From positions 1 to 64,000 of the forward strand of contig NZ_JANATA010000009.1 of the NCBI RefSeq assembly GCF_024199005.1: DNA of 64,000 nt, in the 5' to 3' direction. This document shows, in pieces, positions 1 through 9,804 of this stretch. Numbering within the stretch: position 1 is the first letter of the stretch; the number at the start of each line of letters is the position of its first letter. Made by a program: the position numbers and the translations under genes. The DNA comes from Opacimonas viscosa. Lineage in GTDB: Bacteria; Pseudomonadota; Gammaproteobacteria; Enterobacterales; Alteromonadaceae. The notes under the pieces are model-generated. The model was not told where the DNA came from. It saw nothing but the letters and a program-made list of their open reading frames with translations, and made no database searches.

Positions 1-17
1 AAGCTTTACAGCCGAAG

Positions 18-47
18 CCCCGTGATCAGACTTGCTCTGTCGCGGGG
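18..47. terminator. possible hairpin downstream of the PKD lipoprotein gene
   Basis: CCCCGTGA (18-25) pairs with TCGCGGGG (40-47), eight pairs with one G-U, around a 14-nt loop. It lies about 40 bp past the stop codon of the minus-strand gene that ends at 86. There is no T-run on either strand, so an intrinsic terminator is only a guess; it may equally belong to a gene left of the window. Confidence 0.3.
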
Positions 48-85
48 TAGTTCACATGTGTTTTTAGCTCTATTTAGTCATCTTG

Positions 86-3000
86 TTATAATGCATTTAC
101 GATGACTGCATATCTCAATAATATTTGTTGTCCCGTCTCAGCAATCGTAAATTGTACTCGGTATTCAATCAGTTCGCCGTTGGTCAATGTTGAGCTAATT
201 AAGATATTTAGCGCCTCACCGTCAGTAATCATTTGGCCATCTTGGATATTTACTATGGGTCGATAAAGTAGAGTGCTATCTGAGGTTTGGACGCGTAAGT
301 TACTGATGGTATAGTCTCTGCCAAAGGCAAGTAAATCCAAGTTATCAATAATAGTTAATACTTCTCCTTGGCTCACCAATATCGTGTCCACAACCGTTAA
401 AAATGATTCTTGCCCAATAGTTAACTGATTGACTTGTGTTGGTGCGATAGGATTCGCTCGTAACAAAGTCAGATTATCGGTCACGTCGAACGTATATTGG
501 TCTTGTGCACTAAATTCACCATCAGACACAGAGAGTATAGCTGTATATTGCCCTGGTAGAACTGGCGTAAAGGTTAACTCAGCACTTTGGCTATCTTGCC
601 CTACAAATTCAGTTGAACCTGGGACTAATATGGACCAACTAAAACTTAATATATCGTCGTTAACATCACTACTTAACGAACCATCAAGAGTTACTGGAGC
701 GTACCTATACGCATTTTCAATCTCGTTGATTTTGGCTATCGGTGGTGCATTCTGCGCAGAAACACGGACAATAACTTGCTCTAATGGACTATCAAACTCT
801 CCGTCATTTACGATCAAACCCAGCACATACTCTCCAACCACATCTGCAGTAAATACAGGATCAGCAATCTGCGGGTTAGACAACTCCGCGACACTACTCT
901 CTGGTCGAGTGACAAAACGCCAAGCGAACGTTAAAGTATCACCTTGAGGATCTGTGCTTTGTTCTCCATTTAACTGTACGACGGTCCCTTGGAGTAAGCT
1001 TTGTGCATCTCCTGCATGTGCTATAGGCGCTGAATTTTCTAGGTTTGCAATGACCACAACACTGGCAACATTGGATGTAACCCTCTCATTTCTGACTTGA
1101 GCATCATCTACTGTCAATTGCACTAAATAAGTACCAGGTAGATCCGGAATGAAGCTTGGTGCTACCGTTGTGCTGTTACTTAAATTAGTTAAACTTCCCT
1201 CTGGTTTAAGCGTCAGACTCCAGTTGTAAGCCAGAGTATCGCCATCAATATCACTGCTTAATCCCCCATCTAAAGTCACTAACTGCCCCACTAATACAGA
1301 TTGATCGTTACCAGCATTTGCAGTGGGGGGGAGATTAACGCTATTTTCAACGTCGGTAACAGTTAGGACTTGACTTTGCTCTTCACTATCTTGAGTACCG
1401 TCGTTAACCCTTAAAAACACTTCATAAGCACCAGCAAGATCTGGTGTAAATGAGGTTGTTAGTCCCTGGGTCGCTGCCAAATTAGTGCTAGAACCCTCTG
1501 GTCCAACTAAACGCCAAGTGTAGGTAGTAAGCGGAGTTTCTAAATCAAAACTTGTCTCACCAGACAGCTCGATAACTGCCCCAACCTTACCATCTGACAC
1601 GCCAGTTATCTTAGCAACAGGCAATGTATTCAAAGGTTTAACTGTGATACTAATCCGTACCTCAGTACTGACATCTACAGAGTCAGAAACCGTTAATGCA
1701 AAAATATACGTCCCTAGCTCAGTAGGAGTGAAAACAGGACGCACCGCAGTCACATCACTTAATTCGACAGCAGCACCGACAGGTTGCTCTAGCACAGACC
1801 AGGCAAATGTTAATGCATCTCCATCTGGGTCAAAACTAGCAGAACCATCTAATGTCAATTCAGAGTTTTGTAAACCTTCTTGAGTAAAACCAGCGTCAGC
1901 TACCGGTGCTGTGTTTGGCGGTAAAACATTGAATAGTTGAGTAACAGGAATACTCTCTAAGGCACCATCACTAACAATTAGTTGTACAACATAAGCACCA
2001 GAGACATCCGGAATAAAGCTAAAACCTTGAGCAGTATTCTCACTAAAATCTAACTGACTATCGTCCGGTTGAGTGACGAGTGACCAACGAAAAGAAATAC
2101 TATCCCCATCAAAATCAGTACTTTGTGAACCATCTAGATCCACAGAAGCCCCCAAGGTAATGTCAGAAAGTTCATTGAGTGCGGCAACCGGTGGACGGTT
2201 TAATGGGACAACTGAAATAGTCACGGTATCAGCCACACTGTCAGTAACGCCATCATTAACAATTAAGCTTAAAGTGTAATCGCCTACTGCATTAGGTGTA
2301 AAACTAGGACTGATCAGACTAGGGTTATTTAAACTCACAGCTTGGTCTGCAGGGACCCCAGTAAAAGCCCATGTGTAAGTCAGAGAATCACCATCTAAAT
2401 CTGCACTATTAGCACCGTCCAACTGCACCAATGTATTCACTAATACCGATTGGTCAAGGCCTGCATCTGCGGTAGGGAGTAAATTTTCAGATGCAATATT
2501 GACCTGGACAACAGCTGGTTCTGATACTTTATTCCCATTTGAGGCAACCACACTAAAAGTGTATGTACCTGAGAGTAAAGGGACAAAACTGGGTTGAATA
2601 GACTGGCTATCGCTTAATTCAATCTGCGCATTTTGTGGTATTTCTAGAATATTCCAAGAATACGTCAATGGCGCACCACTTTGTTCTGTAAAAAATGAAG
2701 CATCCAAAAAGACCTTCTCACCCAAACGTGCAGATAATGCGGGCGGAATTTTACCCTGAGGAGGGTTATCAGCACTTTCTGCAGTGATCGAGACTGCACT
2801 TGGTGATGAAATTAACTGACCATTATTCACAATTAACTGAAATGTATACTCCCCTATAACATCAGGGACAAAACTCAGAACCGGTTGACTAGAATTTTCT
2901 AATTGTACATTACTGCCACTAGGACTGTTTTGTAAGGTCCATGTATATACCAAAGTGCCACCATTACCAGCTGTGCTTGCTAAGCCATTTAGTAAAACCG

Positions 3001-3448
3001 TTTCCCCCACAGAAACGGTTTGATCAGCTCTTGGAATAGCTTGGGGTGGTGTTGGAGGGGGATTAACTGTGAGTGTAACAGTCGTAAGCGTGGATGATAC
3101 TTGGCCGTCATTTACTTGCAAACCAAACACATATTGTCCGGCCACGCTTGGTATAAATGACGCCCTAGAGGCAGAATCCCCAGATAAAGATAGGTCACTT
3201 GAGTTGGGCTGACTGATAACTGACCAAGCATACGTTAGTGAATCATTATCCGCATCAGAACTTTGGGTACCATCTAAAACGATCGTTTCATTCAGATCGA
3301 CAGTCTGCGGGCTGGCAATATTCGCAACAGGTGCGCTATTATTAGGAGTAACGGGGGCTGGGCCTGGTGATGATCCACTAGAGCCACCACCACAGGCACT
3401 CAACCAACCCAAACATATGATTGATATTACAAGATTATTAGTGCGCAT
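86..3448 (-). CDS. large lipoprotein with ten PKD-type repeats
   Basis: Predicted outer-membrane or surface lipoprotein. A start at 3448 (MRTNNLV...) is preferred over the ATG at 3460 because GGAG sits 7 nt upstream of it. The N-terminus is a lipoprotein signal with lipobox LSAC and lipidated Cys19, followed by a Gly/Ser/Pro-rich linker. From about residue 38 to 1000 there are ten repeats of roughly 95 residues. Each has the pattern A.AG-D-Q-V..G..V.LDGS.S.D.DGD.L.Y.W, then a F.P...G.Y...L.V.DG strand, as in PKD/Ig-like beta-sandwich modules. The last ~110 residues are a different, unrecognised domain. No catalytic motif is visible. Repeat proteins of this kind usually act in adhesion, polysaccharide binding or envelope assembly, but the ligand cannot be told. 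The gene is monocistronic and divergent from ansA. Confidence 0.85.
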   Translation of the reverse strand: MRTNNLVISIICLGWLSACGGGSSGSSPGPAPVTPNNSAPVANIASPQTVDLNETIVLDGTQSSDADNDSLTYAWSVISQPNSSDLSLSGDSASRASFIPSVAGQYVFGLQVNDGQVSSTLTTVTLTVNPPPTPPQAIPRADQTVSVGETVLLNGLASTAGNGGTLVYTWTLQNSPSGSNVQLENSSQPVLSFVPDVIGEYTFQLIVNNGQLISSPSAVSITAESADNPPQGKIPPALSARLGEKVFLDASFFTEQSGAPLTYSWNILEIPQNAQIELSDSQSIQPSFVPLLSGTYTFSVVASNGNKVSEPAVVQVNIASENLLPTADAGLDQSVLVNTLVQLDGANSADLDGDSLTYTWAFTGVPADQAVSLNNPSLISPSFTPNAVGDYTLSLIVNDGVTDSVADTVTISVVPLNRPPVAALNELSDITLGASVDLDGSQSTDFDGDSISFRWSLVTQPDDSQLDFSENTAQGFSFIPDVSGAYVVQLIVSDGALESIPVTQLFNVLPPNTAPVADAGFTQEGLQNSELTLDGSASFDPDGDALTFAWSVLEQPVGAAVELSDVTAVRPVFTPTELGTYIFALTVSDSVDVSTEVRISITVKPLNTLPVAKITGVSDGKVGAVIELSGETSFDLETPLTTYTWRLVGPEGSSTNLAATQGLTTSFTPDLAGAYEVFLRVNDGTQDSEEQSQVLTVTDVENSVNLPPTANAGNDQSVLVGQLVTLDGGLSSDIDGDTLAYNWSLTLKPEGSLTNLSNSTTVAPSFIPDLPGTYLVQLTVDDAQVRNERVTSNVASVVVIANLENSAPIAHAGDAQSLLQGTVVQLNGEQSTDPQGDTLTFAWRFVTRPESSVAELSNPQIADPVFTADVVGEYVLGLIVNDGEFDSPLEQVIVRVSAQNAPPIAKINEIENAYRYAPVTLDGSLSSDVNDDILSFSWSILVPGSTEFVGQDSQSAELTFTPVLPGQYTAILSVSDGEFSAQDQYTFDVTDNLTLLRANPIAPTQVNQLTIGQESFLTVVDTILVSQGEVLTIIDNLDLLAFGRDYTISNLRVQTSDSTLLYRPIVNIQDGQMITDGEALNILISSTLTNGELIEYRVQFTIAETGQQILLRYAVIVNAL

Positions 3449-3919
3449 GAGTAACTCCATTTACTGTTTTATGCTTTACAACTATATATCGTCCATATTT
3501 GAGTATAGTTGAGAACCAACATTTCTGAAAAAAATCTAAATAGTTTTAACTACTTAATGATTTGAAACTCCGTTTGCCTAGCGTGAAACTAGTGTACATC
3601 TCGTCAGTCAAAAGTGCATTTTCTCCTAACATAATACGGTTTCTTTACCCCCTTCAGCGATAAATGTGTCGATTTGTTTAAGGCGTTCTCCTTAGGCTGC
3701 TGCTGTTGTAACAGCGCTAACGGAGGCAAACAATAGGTATAAAGTAAATGCTCACAACCCAATTTGTAGATGGCGTTTGTCATGCACTTCATAAAATTTA
3801 TGGTCAAAACTTCATTCCCCTTTATAATAAATAAACAAAGCTTAATTTGAACTAAACAGCTTAATAACGTATAAAAAAATACAATTTCAACTAAGAATAA
3901 TAACAAGGTAGCCAATGTT
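3449..3919. other. 471-bp AT-rich intergenic region between divergent genes
   Basis: This gap separates the lipoprotein gene (minus) from ansA (plus) and must hold both promoters. It is AT-rich. An open frame on the minus strand (3604-3936) overlaps the ansA start and looks non-coding. I see no RNA gene, repeat or convincing operator here. Confidence 0.6.
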
Positions 3920-4942
3920 ATGCTGAAAAATACCAAGAAGATCTATATAGCATATACAGGTGGTACGATTGGTATGCAGCCATCCTCATCAGGCTATGTC
4001 CCAGTACCTGGTTTTTTATCTGAAACCTTAAAAAACATGCCTGAATTTTATCGTCCTGAAATGCCTGAATTCACTATTCAAGAATATGCCCCGCTATTAG
4101 ATTCATCAGATATGCAACCGAGTGATTGGCAGGTAATTGCCAATGATATCCAAATAAACTACGCCAAGTATGATGCATTTATTATCTTACATGGTACTGA
4201 CACCATGGCGTATACCGCGTCAGCACTATCATTTATGTGTCAAAATTTGCAGAAACCTATCATTGTGACGGGTTCACAAATACCCATTGCACAGCTCCGT
4301 TCTGATGGGCAAGTCAACTTATTAAATGCGTTGTATATCGCCGCAAACTACCCCATACCAGAGGTGACGTTATTTTTTAATAATCAGTTATTAAGGGGGA
4401 ATCGTGCTAGAAAAGTCGATGCAGATGGGTTTTCAGCTTTTGCGTCTCCCAACTACCCTACATTAATAGAAGCTGGCATAGCAATTAAAGTAAAAGCAGG
4501 TGAACTGAGTCACGCGCCAGATTCTTATGCACCACTCGAGCTCAAGCAAATTACAGCACAACCCATAGGGTTAATCAGTCTTTACCCGGGCATTAGTGAA
4601 GAGGTTATCAATAATTTATTATTACAGCCCGTCAAAGCATTAATTTTGTTGTCCTATGGTGTCGGCAATGCTCCACAGAATAAAGCGATGCTTGATGCTT
4701 TTAAATCCGCCAGGAAACGCGGTGTAATTATTTTAAACTGTACCCAATGTTTGCGAGGAAAAGTAAATATGACTGGGTATGCAAACGGCCAAACTTTAGC
4801 GGATGTTGGGGTTATCTCAGGCTATGACATGACACCGGAAGCTGCGTTGACAAAATTACATTTTGTGCTCTCTCAAACCTCGGATTATGCTAACGCAGTG
4901 AAACTGTTAGCAGAAGATCTTCGTGGTGAAATGAGTATCTAG
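3920..4942 (+). CDS. ansA: L-asparaginase I, cytoplasmic type
   Basis: Hydrolyses L-asparagine to aspartate and ammonia in the cytoplasm. The 340 residues match the usual length of type I asparaginase (E. coli AnsA 338) and there is no signal peptide, which separates it from periplasmic AnsB. The first catalytic Thr lies in YTGGTIGM (Thr16 of T13-G-G-T16), and the second Thr/Asp pair in HGTDTMAYT (Thr93-Asp94). MPEFYRPEMPEFTI and QIPIAQLRSDGQ are also family-typical. The start ATG follows AAGGTA by 9 nt. The stop overlaps the convergent yeaC stop by 4 bp. In E. coli ansA also lies in the ydjA-sppA-ansA neighbourhood, and ydjA and sppA occur elsewhere in this window. Confidence 0.95.
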   Translation: MLKNTKKIYIAYTGGTIGMQPSSSGYVPVPGFLSETLKNMPEFYRPEMPEFTIQEYAPLLDSSDMQPSDWQVIANDIQINYAKYDAFIILHGTDTMAYTASALSFMCQNLQKPIIVTGSQIPIAQLRSDGQVNLLNALYIAANYPIPEVTLFFNNQLLRGNRARKVDADGFSAFASPNYPTLIEAGIAIKVKAGELSHAPDSYAPLELKQITAQPIGLISLYPGISEEVINNLLLQPVKALILLSYGVGNAPQNKAMLDAFKSARKRGVIILNCTQCLRGKVNMTGYANGQTLADVGVISGYDMTPEAALTKLHFVLSQTSDYANAVKLLAEDLRGEMSI

Positions 4943-5220
4943 TCATCCGCGAGTTTAGTTCGCATAATTTCTGTTTCGTTCTTTAATTCTTGGCGTAACT
5001 CAGACTTTGATTTATGCACCATCTCACCGTCCGCGCCTATCGTCATATGCTCGTTCGTTTGGGCAACTTTTGCTTGATACAACAAGACTGCAGCCAGTGA
5101 ATTATCCTTCTGCTCCGCGGTTAACTCAGCGCCGTTTGGCCACTTACCTGTTTCAACAGCTTGTTGAAGGGTAGCAAATACCTCGGGTGTCATAGCGGCA
5201 ACAAGTTGTTCAATATCCAT
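4939..5220 (-). CDS. yeaC: YeaC family protein (DUF1315)
   Basis: Small cytoplasmic protein of 93 residues and unknown function. It carries the family signature MTPEVFATLQQAVETGKWPNG, then LTAEQKDNSLAAVLLYQAK and HMTIGADGEMVHKSK, which match E. coli YeaC closely. There are no membrane segments or metal-binding motifs. It is convergent with ansA and their stop codons overlap. In enterobacteria yeaC lies by msrB and gapA, both present a few kb away here, so the region is a shuffled version of that neighbourhood. Confidence 0.85.
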   Translation of the reverse strand: MDIEQLVAAMTPEVFATLQQAVETGKWPNGAELTAEQKDNSLAAVLLYQAKVAQTNEHMTIGADGEMVHKSKSELRQELKNETEIMRTKLADD

Positions 5221-5377
5221 GATATATCCTTACTAGTAAGTCTCAAATATGAGCCAGTTTTGATTGTGCCTTTTACATTTTCTCAGAAGGCGGTATTTCT
5301 CTGTTTGTGATAATTTATTGTAATTATCTGTATTTATATCGCTATCAAAGTAATGACAGCGATATGTGTGTGATGTT

Positions 5378-5719
5378 TTAGATTTTCCAAAATTTGAAAT
5401 TAAAACCTTTGATCATAACTAAGCGTGCACGGTTAATGATGTACCATGCGAATCCAACCACACAGATTAGCATTGCAAGGCTATGCTGATTACTGCCAAT
5501 TTCTGGCTCGCCCCAATACATCATACCAAAGCCCGTTAAAAACAATAACATCGCAACAAAAGACTGTGTTTGTAAAGATTGGTGTTTAGCATAACGCTCC
5601 ATCTTTTTTTTGCGCAATAAGGCATCCGCATCATTCGCTCCTACTGTAAAATCACAGTGCTGACAAGCTTTGGCTTTATCCGAAATTTTCTTTTTACACG
5701 ATGGACAGTCAATTAACAT
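5378..5719 (-). CDS. zinc-ribbon protein with two membrane segments
   Basis: Small membrane protein of unknown role. The preferred start is the ATG at 5719 (MLIDCPSCKKK...), with GGGAG 7 nt upstream, giving 113 residues; a longer frame back to 5812 would run into the neighbouring terminator hairpin. Residues 5-22 form a zinc ribbon (CPSC, 12 residues, CQHC). A basic helix follows (LLRKKKMERYAKHQ). Two hydrophobic segments are at about 53-70 (FVAMLLFLTGFGMMYWG) and 80-95. The C-terminus is basic and aromatic (FNFKFWKI). It lies in the same direction as the symporter upstream but behind a strong terminator, so it probably has its own promoter. Confidence 0.7.
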   Translation of the reverse strand: MLIDCPSCKKKISDKAKACQHCDFTVGANDADALLRKKKMERYAKHQSLQTQSFVAMLLFLTGFGMMYWGEPEIGSNQHSLAMLICVVGFAWYIINRARLVMIKGFNFKFWKI

Positions 5720-5791
5720 CACAGTTCTCCCACAAATGGTGTTCACAGTTTTACGCTTTAAGGTTACAACGGGCACAAAGTTTTCGTGCAT

Positions 5792-5825
5792 AAAAAAAGC
5801 TGATATCACCATAATATCAGCTTTT
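5792..5825 (-). terminator. intrinsic terminator of the AGCS symporter gene
   Basis: A perfect 12-bp stem AAAAGCTGATAT / ATATCAGCTTTT with a 7-nt loop (CACCATA), read on the minus strand into a run of T (plus-strand A5792-5798). It lies 43 bp after the symporter stop codon. Confidence 0.9.
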
Positions 5826-5867
5826 GTAAAACAGGTATAATTTAAGACTAAAAGTCGCCTTTGCTGA

Positions 5868-7535
5868 CTACTTCTTACTCTTATGCTTGTCCCAATAAGT
5901 ATTCATTAGACTTTTCATCTCTTTGTGCAACATCATGATACCAAACAAGTTTGGTAAGGTCATGACCACAATCGCGATAGCTGAGAACGTCCAAACTAAT
6001 GTCGTATCAGAAAAGGCAGCCCAAAAGAAACCTGCGACATACACCACGCGATACGGCATGATAGACTTCGGACCAAACAAATATGTCATGGCTCGGTCAC
6101 CGTAATAAGACCAAGCAATGGCGGTAGAAAAGGCAAATAACAATAAACCTATAGATACAATGTATTGACCAAAATCACCAAAGAAACCACGCGTAAATGC
6201 AAGTGTCGTTAACTTAGCCGAGTGCACCAAAGACTTACCCGATACGACAATATTGTCCTTTTGCGGTACACCGTTTTCGATCACTAACATGCCAGAATAA
6301 AGGTCCTCAGTGCCACCGATTGTAAAACGGACATCTTCAGCGATAGAGCGCGCATTCATCACAGTAATATCGTTACTTTGTACGACACCATTCATGATCG
6401 CAACACGACCAGTGAACGTTTGTACTGAACTACCTTCCACACCATTGAGGTGCTTGTATAATGCATCTAAGTCAACGGGATTCGCTTCTGAATATTGTCC
6501 AGCAATAATCGTCATATCTGATGCATCAAATACGTTGTGATGCTTTTCTTTCCAGACACCTGAAGAGAGGATGACCAAACCGGTAATCGTACAGATAATG
6601 ATAGTATCGATAAATGGCTCAAGAATCGAAACCATGCCTTCTGCTACGGGTTCTTTAGTTTTCGCTGCAGCGTGGGCAATTGGAGCGGAACCCTGTCCCG
6701 CTTCGTTCGAAAACAACCCTCGGTTTACGCCTCGGTTAAAGGCATATGCTAAACTCGCACCTAGGAAACCACCCGCAGCCGCACTACCGGTAAATGCGTC
6801 AGAGATAACGGCAGCAAACGCCGGTCCAATATTCCCTAAATTTGCAAATATAACGGCTAAAGCACCAACAATATAAACGACGGCCATCAGCGGCACAATT
6901 TTTGAGGTCACTGCGGCAATCCGCTGAATACCACCAATGATGACCAAACCAAGTAAAATCGCTAGGACACCACCGACAATCATCGGATCAAATCCGAAGG
7001 TAGCTTCCATCGCAGTAGCAATACCGTTTGATTGGGGTAAGTTACCCGTACCAAAAGATGAGATTACGGTCGCAACGGCAAATGCAACTGCTAACCATTT
7101 CATATTTAAACCTTTATCCATAAAGTACATTGGACCACCGGCCATGGTGCCATCTTCGGTTTTTTCTCGATATTTATGGGACAGTGTGACCTCCACAAAT
7201 TTTGTGGTCATCCCCAAGAATGCAGTGACCCACATCCAAAATAGTGCAGCTGGGCCACCTAAGAATATCGCAAAAGCCACACCTGATATGTTTCCGGTAC
7301 CGACGGTGCCAGATAAGGCAGTTGTCAATGAACGAAAGTGAGAGGTATCACCTGGATCATCTGCTTTATCAAATTTCCCAGTGACAACTAACCAAGCGTG
7401 TTTGAAAAAACGTACTTGGGGAAATTTTAAATATATTGTAAAAAATAAACCCACGCCTAATAACACATAAGGGAACCAAAATGCGCTACCAAGGAATGAA
7501 TCAATCGTAATGAATAGATTATTGAGTGCTTCCAC
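5868..7535 (-). CDS. sodium:alanine/glycine symporter, AGCS family, with extra insert
   Basis: Inner-membrane Na+-coupled amino-acid importer of the AGCS (AlsT/DagA-like) family. Family motifs are [12 protein letters not shown] (Na+ and substrate region), [24 protein letters not shown] and [27 protein letters not shown]. Most of the chain is hydrophobic helix. At 555 residues it is longer than the common 440-490. The excess is a hydrophilic insert at about residues 325-435, between helices, containing [20 protein letters not shown] and a related [16 protein letters not shown] stretch. The C-terminal helices ([29 protein letters not shown]) are intact, so this is an insertion, not a frameshift. 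Alanine or glycine are the likely substrates; the exact one is not deducible. Confidence 0.9.
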   Translation of the reverse strand: MEALNNLFITIDSFLGSAFWFPYVLLGVGLFFTIYLKFPQVRFFKHAWLVVTGKFDKADDPGDTSHFRSLTTALSGTVGTGNISGVAFAIFLGGPAALFWMWVTAFLGMTTKFVEVTLSHKYREKTEDGTMAGGPMYFMDKGLNMKWLAVAFAVATVISSFGTGNLPQSNGIATAMEATFGFDPMIVGGVLAILLGLVIIGGIQRIAAVTSKIVPLMAVVYIVGALAVIFANLGNIGPAFAAVISDAFTGSAAAGGFLGASLAYAFNRGVNRGLFSNEAGQGSAPIAHAAAKTKEPVAEGMVSILEPFIDTIIICTITGLVILSSGVWKEKHHNVFDASDMTIIAGQYSEANPVDLDALYKHLNGVEGSSVQTFTGRVAIMNGVVQSNDITVMNARSIAEDVRFTIGGTEDLYSGMLVIENGVPQKDNIVVSGKSLVHSAKLTTLAFTRGFFGDFGQYIVSIGLLLFAFSTAIAWSYYGDRAMTYLFGPKSIMPYRVVYVAGFFWAAFSDTTLVWTFSAIAIVVMTLPNLFGIMMLHKEMKSLMNTYWDKHKSKK

Positions 7536-7617
7536 TGGATTTTATCCTTTTATTTTTATGTTGATTGTTTGTACTGTAAGCAGAGCCTGACAGACTGTCA
7601 ATGCTCTACTGTCATAG

Positions 7618-8811
7618 TTATTTGGAAAGTTGCTCTGTTTTTAACTGCTTAACTACAGCTCTTATACCTACTAACATATCCTCACCCAACTGACGACAAC
7701 GTGGAATAGACCATCCATAAGCTGCATCCGGTAAATCTGCATTGTCTTTGAATGGCATCTCCAAAGTGTAGGCTAAACAAGAAAAGGCATGGCCCACCGC
7801 ATTGCAGCCAATGGTTAGATTTGCTGTTCCAGGCTGATCTTTGGGATAACCGTAGGTATCTTGAAATTCAGGTGTCGTACTCATAAGAGTGGATTTAAAA
7901 ATGTTTTCTAGATGGGCAATCCGTTCGTTGTAATTTGGATTGCCCTCGGTGCCCGCAACAAAGTTATATGGCAGCGCTTCATCCCCATGCATATCCAAAA
8001 ACATATCAACCCCAGTTTCATGCATTTTTTGTAACACGTAATACACTTCTGGGCTCTTCTCAATACTCGGTGCTTGCCATTCACGATTTAAATTAACACC
8101 GGCAGCATTAGTACGCAGATGACCGCGCACACTCCCATCCGGATTCATATTTGGTACGATGTAGAAGACCGCATGTTGCAATAGTTCTCTAGCAAGACCA
8201 TCATCTTCATCTAACAAACGTTCTAATAAGCCTTCAGCACACCATTCAGCCATCGACTCTCCTGGGTGTTGTCGTGCTGTGATCCATATTTTTAGGGGGT
8301 TAGTGTCTGCATATTCATCACCAACGACTAACAAAGAAATATCACGACCATCAAGTGTTTCACCCAACAGCTCGTGACGACAATCAAACGACGTTTGTGC
8401 CGATGCCAATAAATCTAAATGGCGTTCGTAACTGTAAGGGGCAAAGTAGGCAAAATAGACGACAGGATATTCAGGCGTAAAGCTGATGGTTAATTCGTCA
8501 CCAGAAAAGTCGGTATCTACTCTAAACCACTCTTCTCGGTCATACGAAGCCACGGCTTGATAGCCTTCCCACCCTTTGGGGTAAGCGGAGTTGGCTAAAT
8601 CCTCAATGACCAGAGTGTGCGGTACCATCGGGGTGCTATGTAAACGAAAATGAAACCACTGATAAAACTCTGAAGCATTATCATTGGGGATCTGTAGGCG
8701 AATATTGTCTGGAGAGTTTGCTGTAATTACGGCTATGTTACCGCTATCAAAATTACTGGAAATACGAATGGGTACAAGTGCCGTAGGAGCTATGGATACA
8801 GATGTCGTCAT
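7618..8811 (-). CDS. M14 zinc carboxypeptidase, cytosolic-carboxypeptidase-like
   Basis: Predicted zinc metallocarboxypeptidase of the M14 subgroup that resembles eukaryotic cytosolic carboxypeptidases (deglutamylases). Residues 1-~135 form an N-terminal beta domain typical of that subgroup (YQWFHFRLHS..., EGYQAVASYDREEWFRV). The catalytic domain follows: zinc ligands His182 and Glu185 in RQHPGESMAEW, His275 in DMHGDEALP, substrate-binding NPDGSVRGHLRTNAAGVNLNR (220-243), and the general base Glu351 in YTLEMPF. All key residues are present, so it should be active. There is no signal peptide, so action on cytoplasmic peptides or protein tails is inferred. It lies 82 bp upstream of the symporter gene on the same strand, so co-transcription is possible. 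Confidence 0.85.
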   Translation of the reverse strand: MTTSVSIAPTALVPIRISSNFDSGNIAVITANSPDNIRLQIPNDNASEFYQWFHFRLHSTPMVPHTLVIEDLANSAYPKGWEGYQAVASYDREEWFRVDTDFSGDELTISFTPEYPVVYFAYFAPYSYERHLDLLASAQTSFDCRHELLGETLDGRDISLLVVGDEYADTNPLKIWITARQHPGESMAEWCAEGLLERLLDEDDGLARELLQHAVFYIVPNMNPDGSVRGHLRTNAAGVNLNREWQAPSIEKSPEVYYVLQKMHETGVDMFLDMHGDEALPYNFVAGTEGNPNYNERIAHLENIFKSTLMSTTPEFQDTYGYPKDQPGTANLTIGCNAVGHAFSCLAYTLEMPFKDNADLPDAAYGWSIPRCRQLGEDMLVGIRAVVKQLKTEQLSK

Positions 8812-8905
8812 GGATGAGCCTTTTTGTTGTTATTTTGGTAATTTACCACACCCTGTGGGGCCTTGCCTAGTAAAGGTTATTCTGCTTAGGCTTGCGTTTA
8901 AGAGG

Positions 8906-9640
8906 TTACCGTGTGCCAAAAGCAACACGCAGTTTATACCCCAAGGATGTTGTATAGCCAACACTTCTACCCACAATCGTCCCATCCGGTTCGACAATAT
9001 ACACACTAGGAAAAGCGGTGACGGCGAACTGTTGTTGTACCGCTTTAGTACCAAAGACAATATTGCGTTGCGTTTGAGTTTTGTCAGCGAAAATGGCAAC
9101 CTCTTCAGCAGAGGCATATTCTAATGCGACTTTCACAACCTTTACCTGATTCGGATCGAAAGTATCTACATTAGAAATAGATAATTCACAAACCTTGCAC
9201 CAAGGCGCAAAAAAATACAGTAATGTCGGTTTGTCAGAAGCTAGTAGGGCTTGTGTTTTACCATCTATGGAAACAAATTCTGCATTCGGTACCACGACAC
9301 TCCCATCGGCACTCAGCATATCTTTTTGTTGCCAAGCTAGAATCCCGACAAAAATGACGATAAAAATGATGCACTCTTTGCCCCAACGAGCCATTGTTAG
9401 CAGTGCTTTTTGTGCCGAATTGTTATTAGTAGTGATTACCTTGTCAGAAACCATGGAAGGGTTTTGCTGCGGAACCTGGTCTTGCATTAGAGTACGATTT
9501 GGCTCAGCAGAGTCAGATTGGACAGTTGGATCACCATCGCTATTGTCCTGCTGTGTTGGTTGCTGCGAATGGCTGAGAGCGGTATGCATCTGCGGTGAAC
9601 TTTTTTTAAAAAGAGACTTGAAAAACGCCACAATATACAC
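8906..9640 (-). CDS. membrane-anchored thioredoxin-like protein
   Basis: A 244-residue protein with a polar N-terminal region, one membrane helix at about 88-104 (ECIIFIVIFVGILAW) and a C-terminal thioredoxin fold. The active site is FFAPWCKVC (Trp147, Cys148, Cys151), followed by TAFPSVYIVEPDGTIVGRSVGY with the expected cis-Pro. The fold should face the periplasm as a TlpA/DsbE-like thiol reductase or oxidoreductase. The frame opens with GTG at 9640 with no strong ribosome-binding site, and the long Gln/Ser-rich N-terminus is unusual, so the true start may be downstream. It lies 94 bp upstream of the M14 gene on the same strand. Confidence 0.75.
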   Translation of the reverse strand: MYIVAFFKSLFKKSSPQMHTALSHSQQPTQQDNSDGDPTVQSDSAEPNRTLMQDQVPQQNPSMVSDKVITTNNNSAQKALLTMARWGKECIIFIVIFVGILAWQQKDMLSADGSVVVPNAEFVSIDGKTQALLASDKPTLLYFFAPWCKVCELSISNVDTFDPNQVKVVKVALEYASAEEVAIFADKTQTQRNIVFGTKAVQQQFAVTAFPSVYIVEPDGTIVGRSVGYTTSLGYKLRVAFGTR

Positions 9641-9804
9641 CTGCGAGCAAAGGTTACTGGAATGAATGTGCTGTATGTAGCTCTACCATACAAGTGAAAT
9701 GCACCGGTGTCTACTGCACTCATAACGAAAACAATTTATCTGCTTCTTCCCCCCTTTTCCACTTGACGACACAATATCGCTGTAAAAATGCAAAACCTAC
9801 CCAT

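Noticed and set aside
3604-3936. 110-codon open frame on the minus strand with a hydrophobic N-terminus
   Set aside because: It overlaps the ansA start and ribosome-binding site, has no clear ribosome-binding site, and its hydrophobicity follows from the AT-rich upstream region.
6310-7341. Several open frames on the plus strand opposite the symporter gene
   Set aside because: They are shadows of the AGCS coding frame, with no ribosome-binding sites or recognisable products.
8840-8880. Short hairpins between the thioredoxin-like and M14 genes
   Set aside because: The stems are only about 5 bp with no T-run on the minus strand; too weak to call a terminator.
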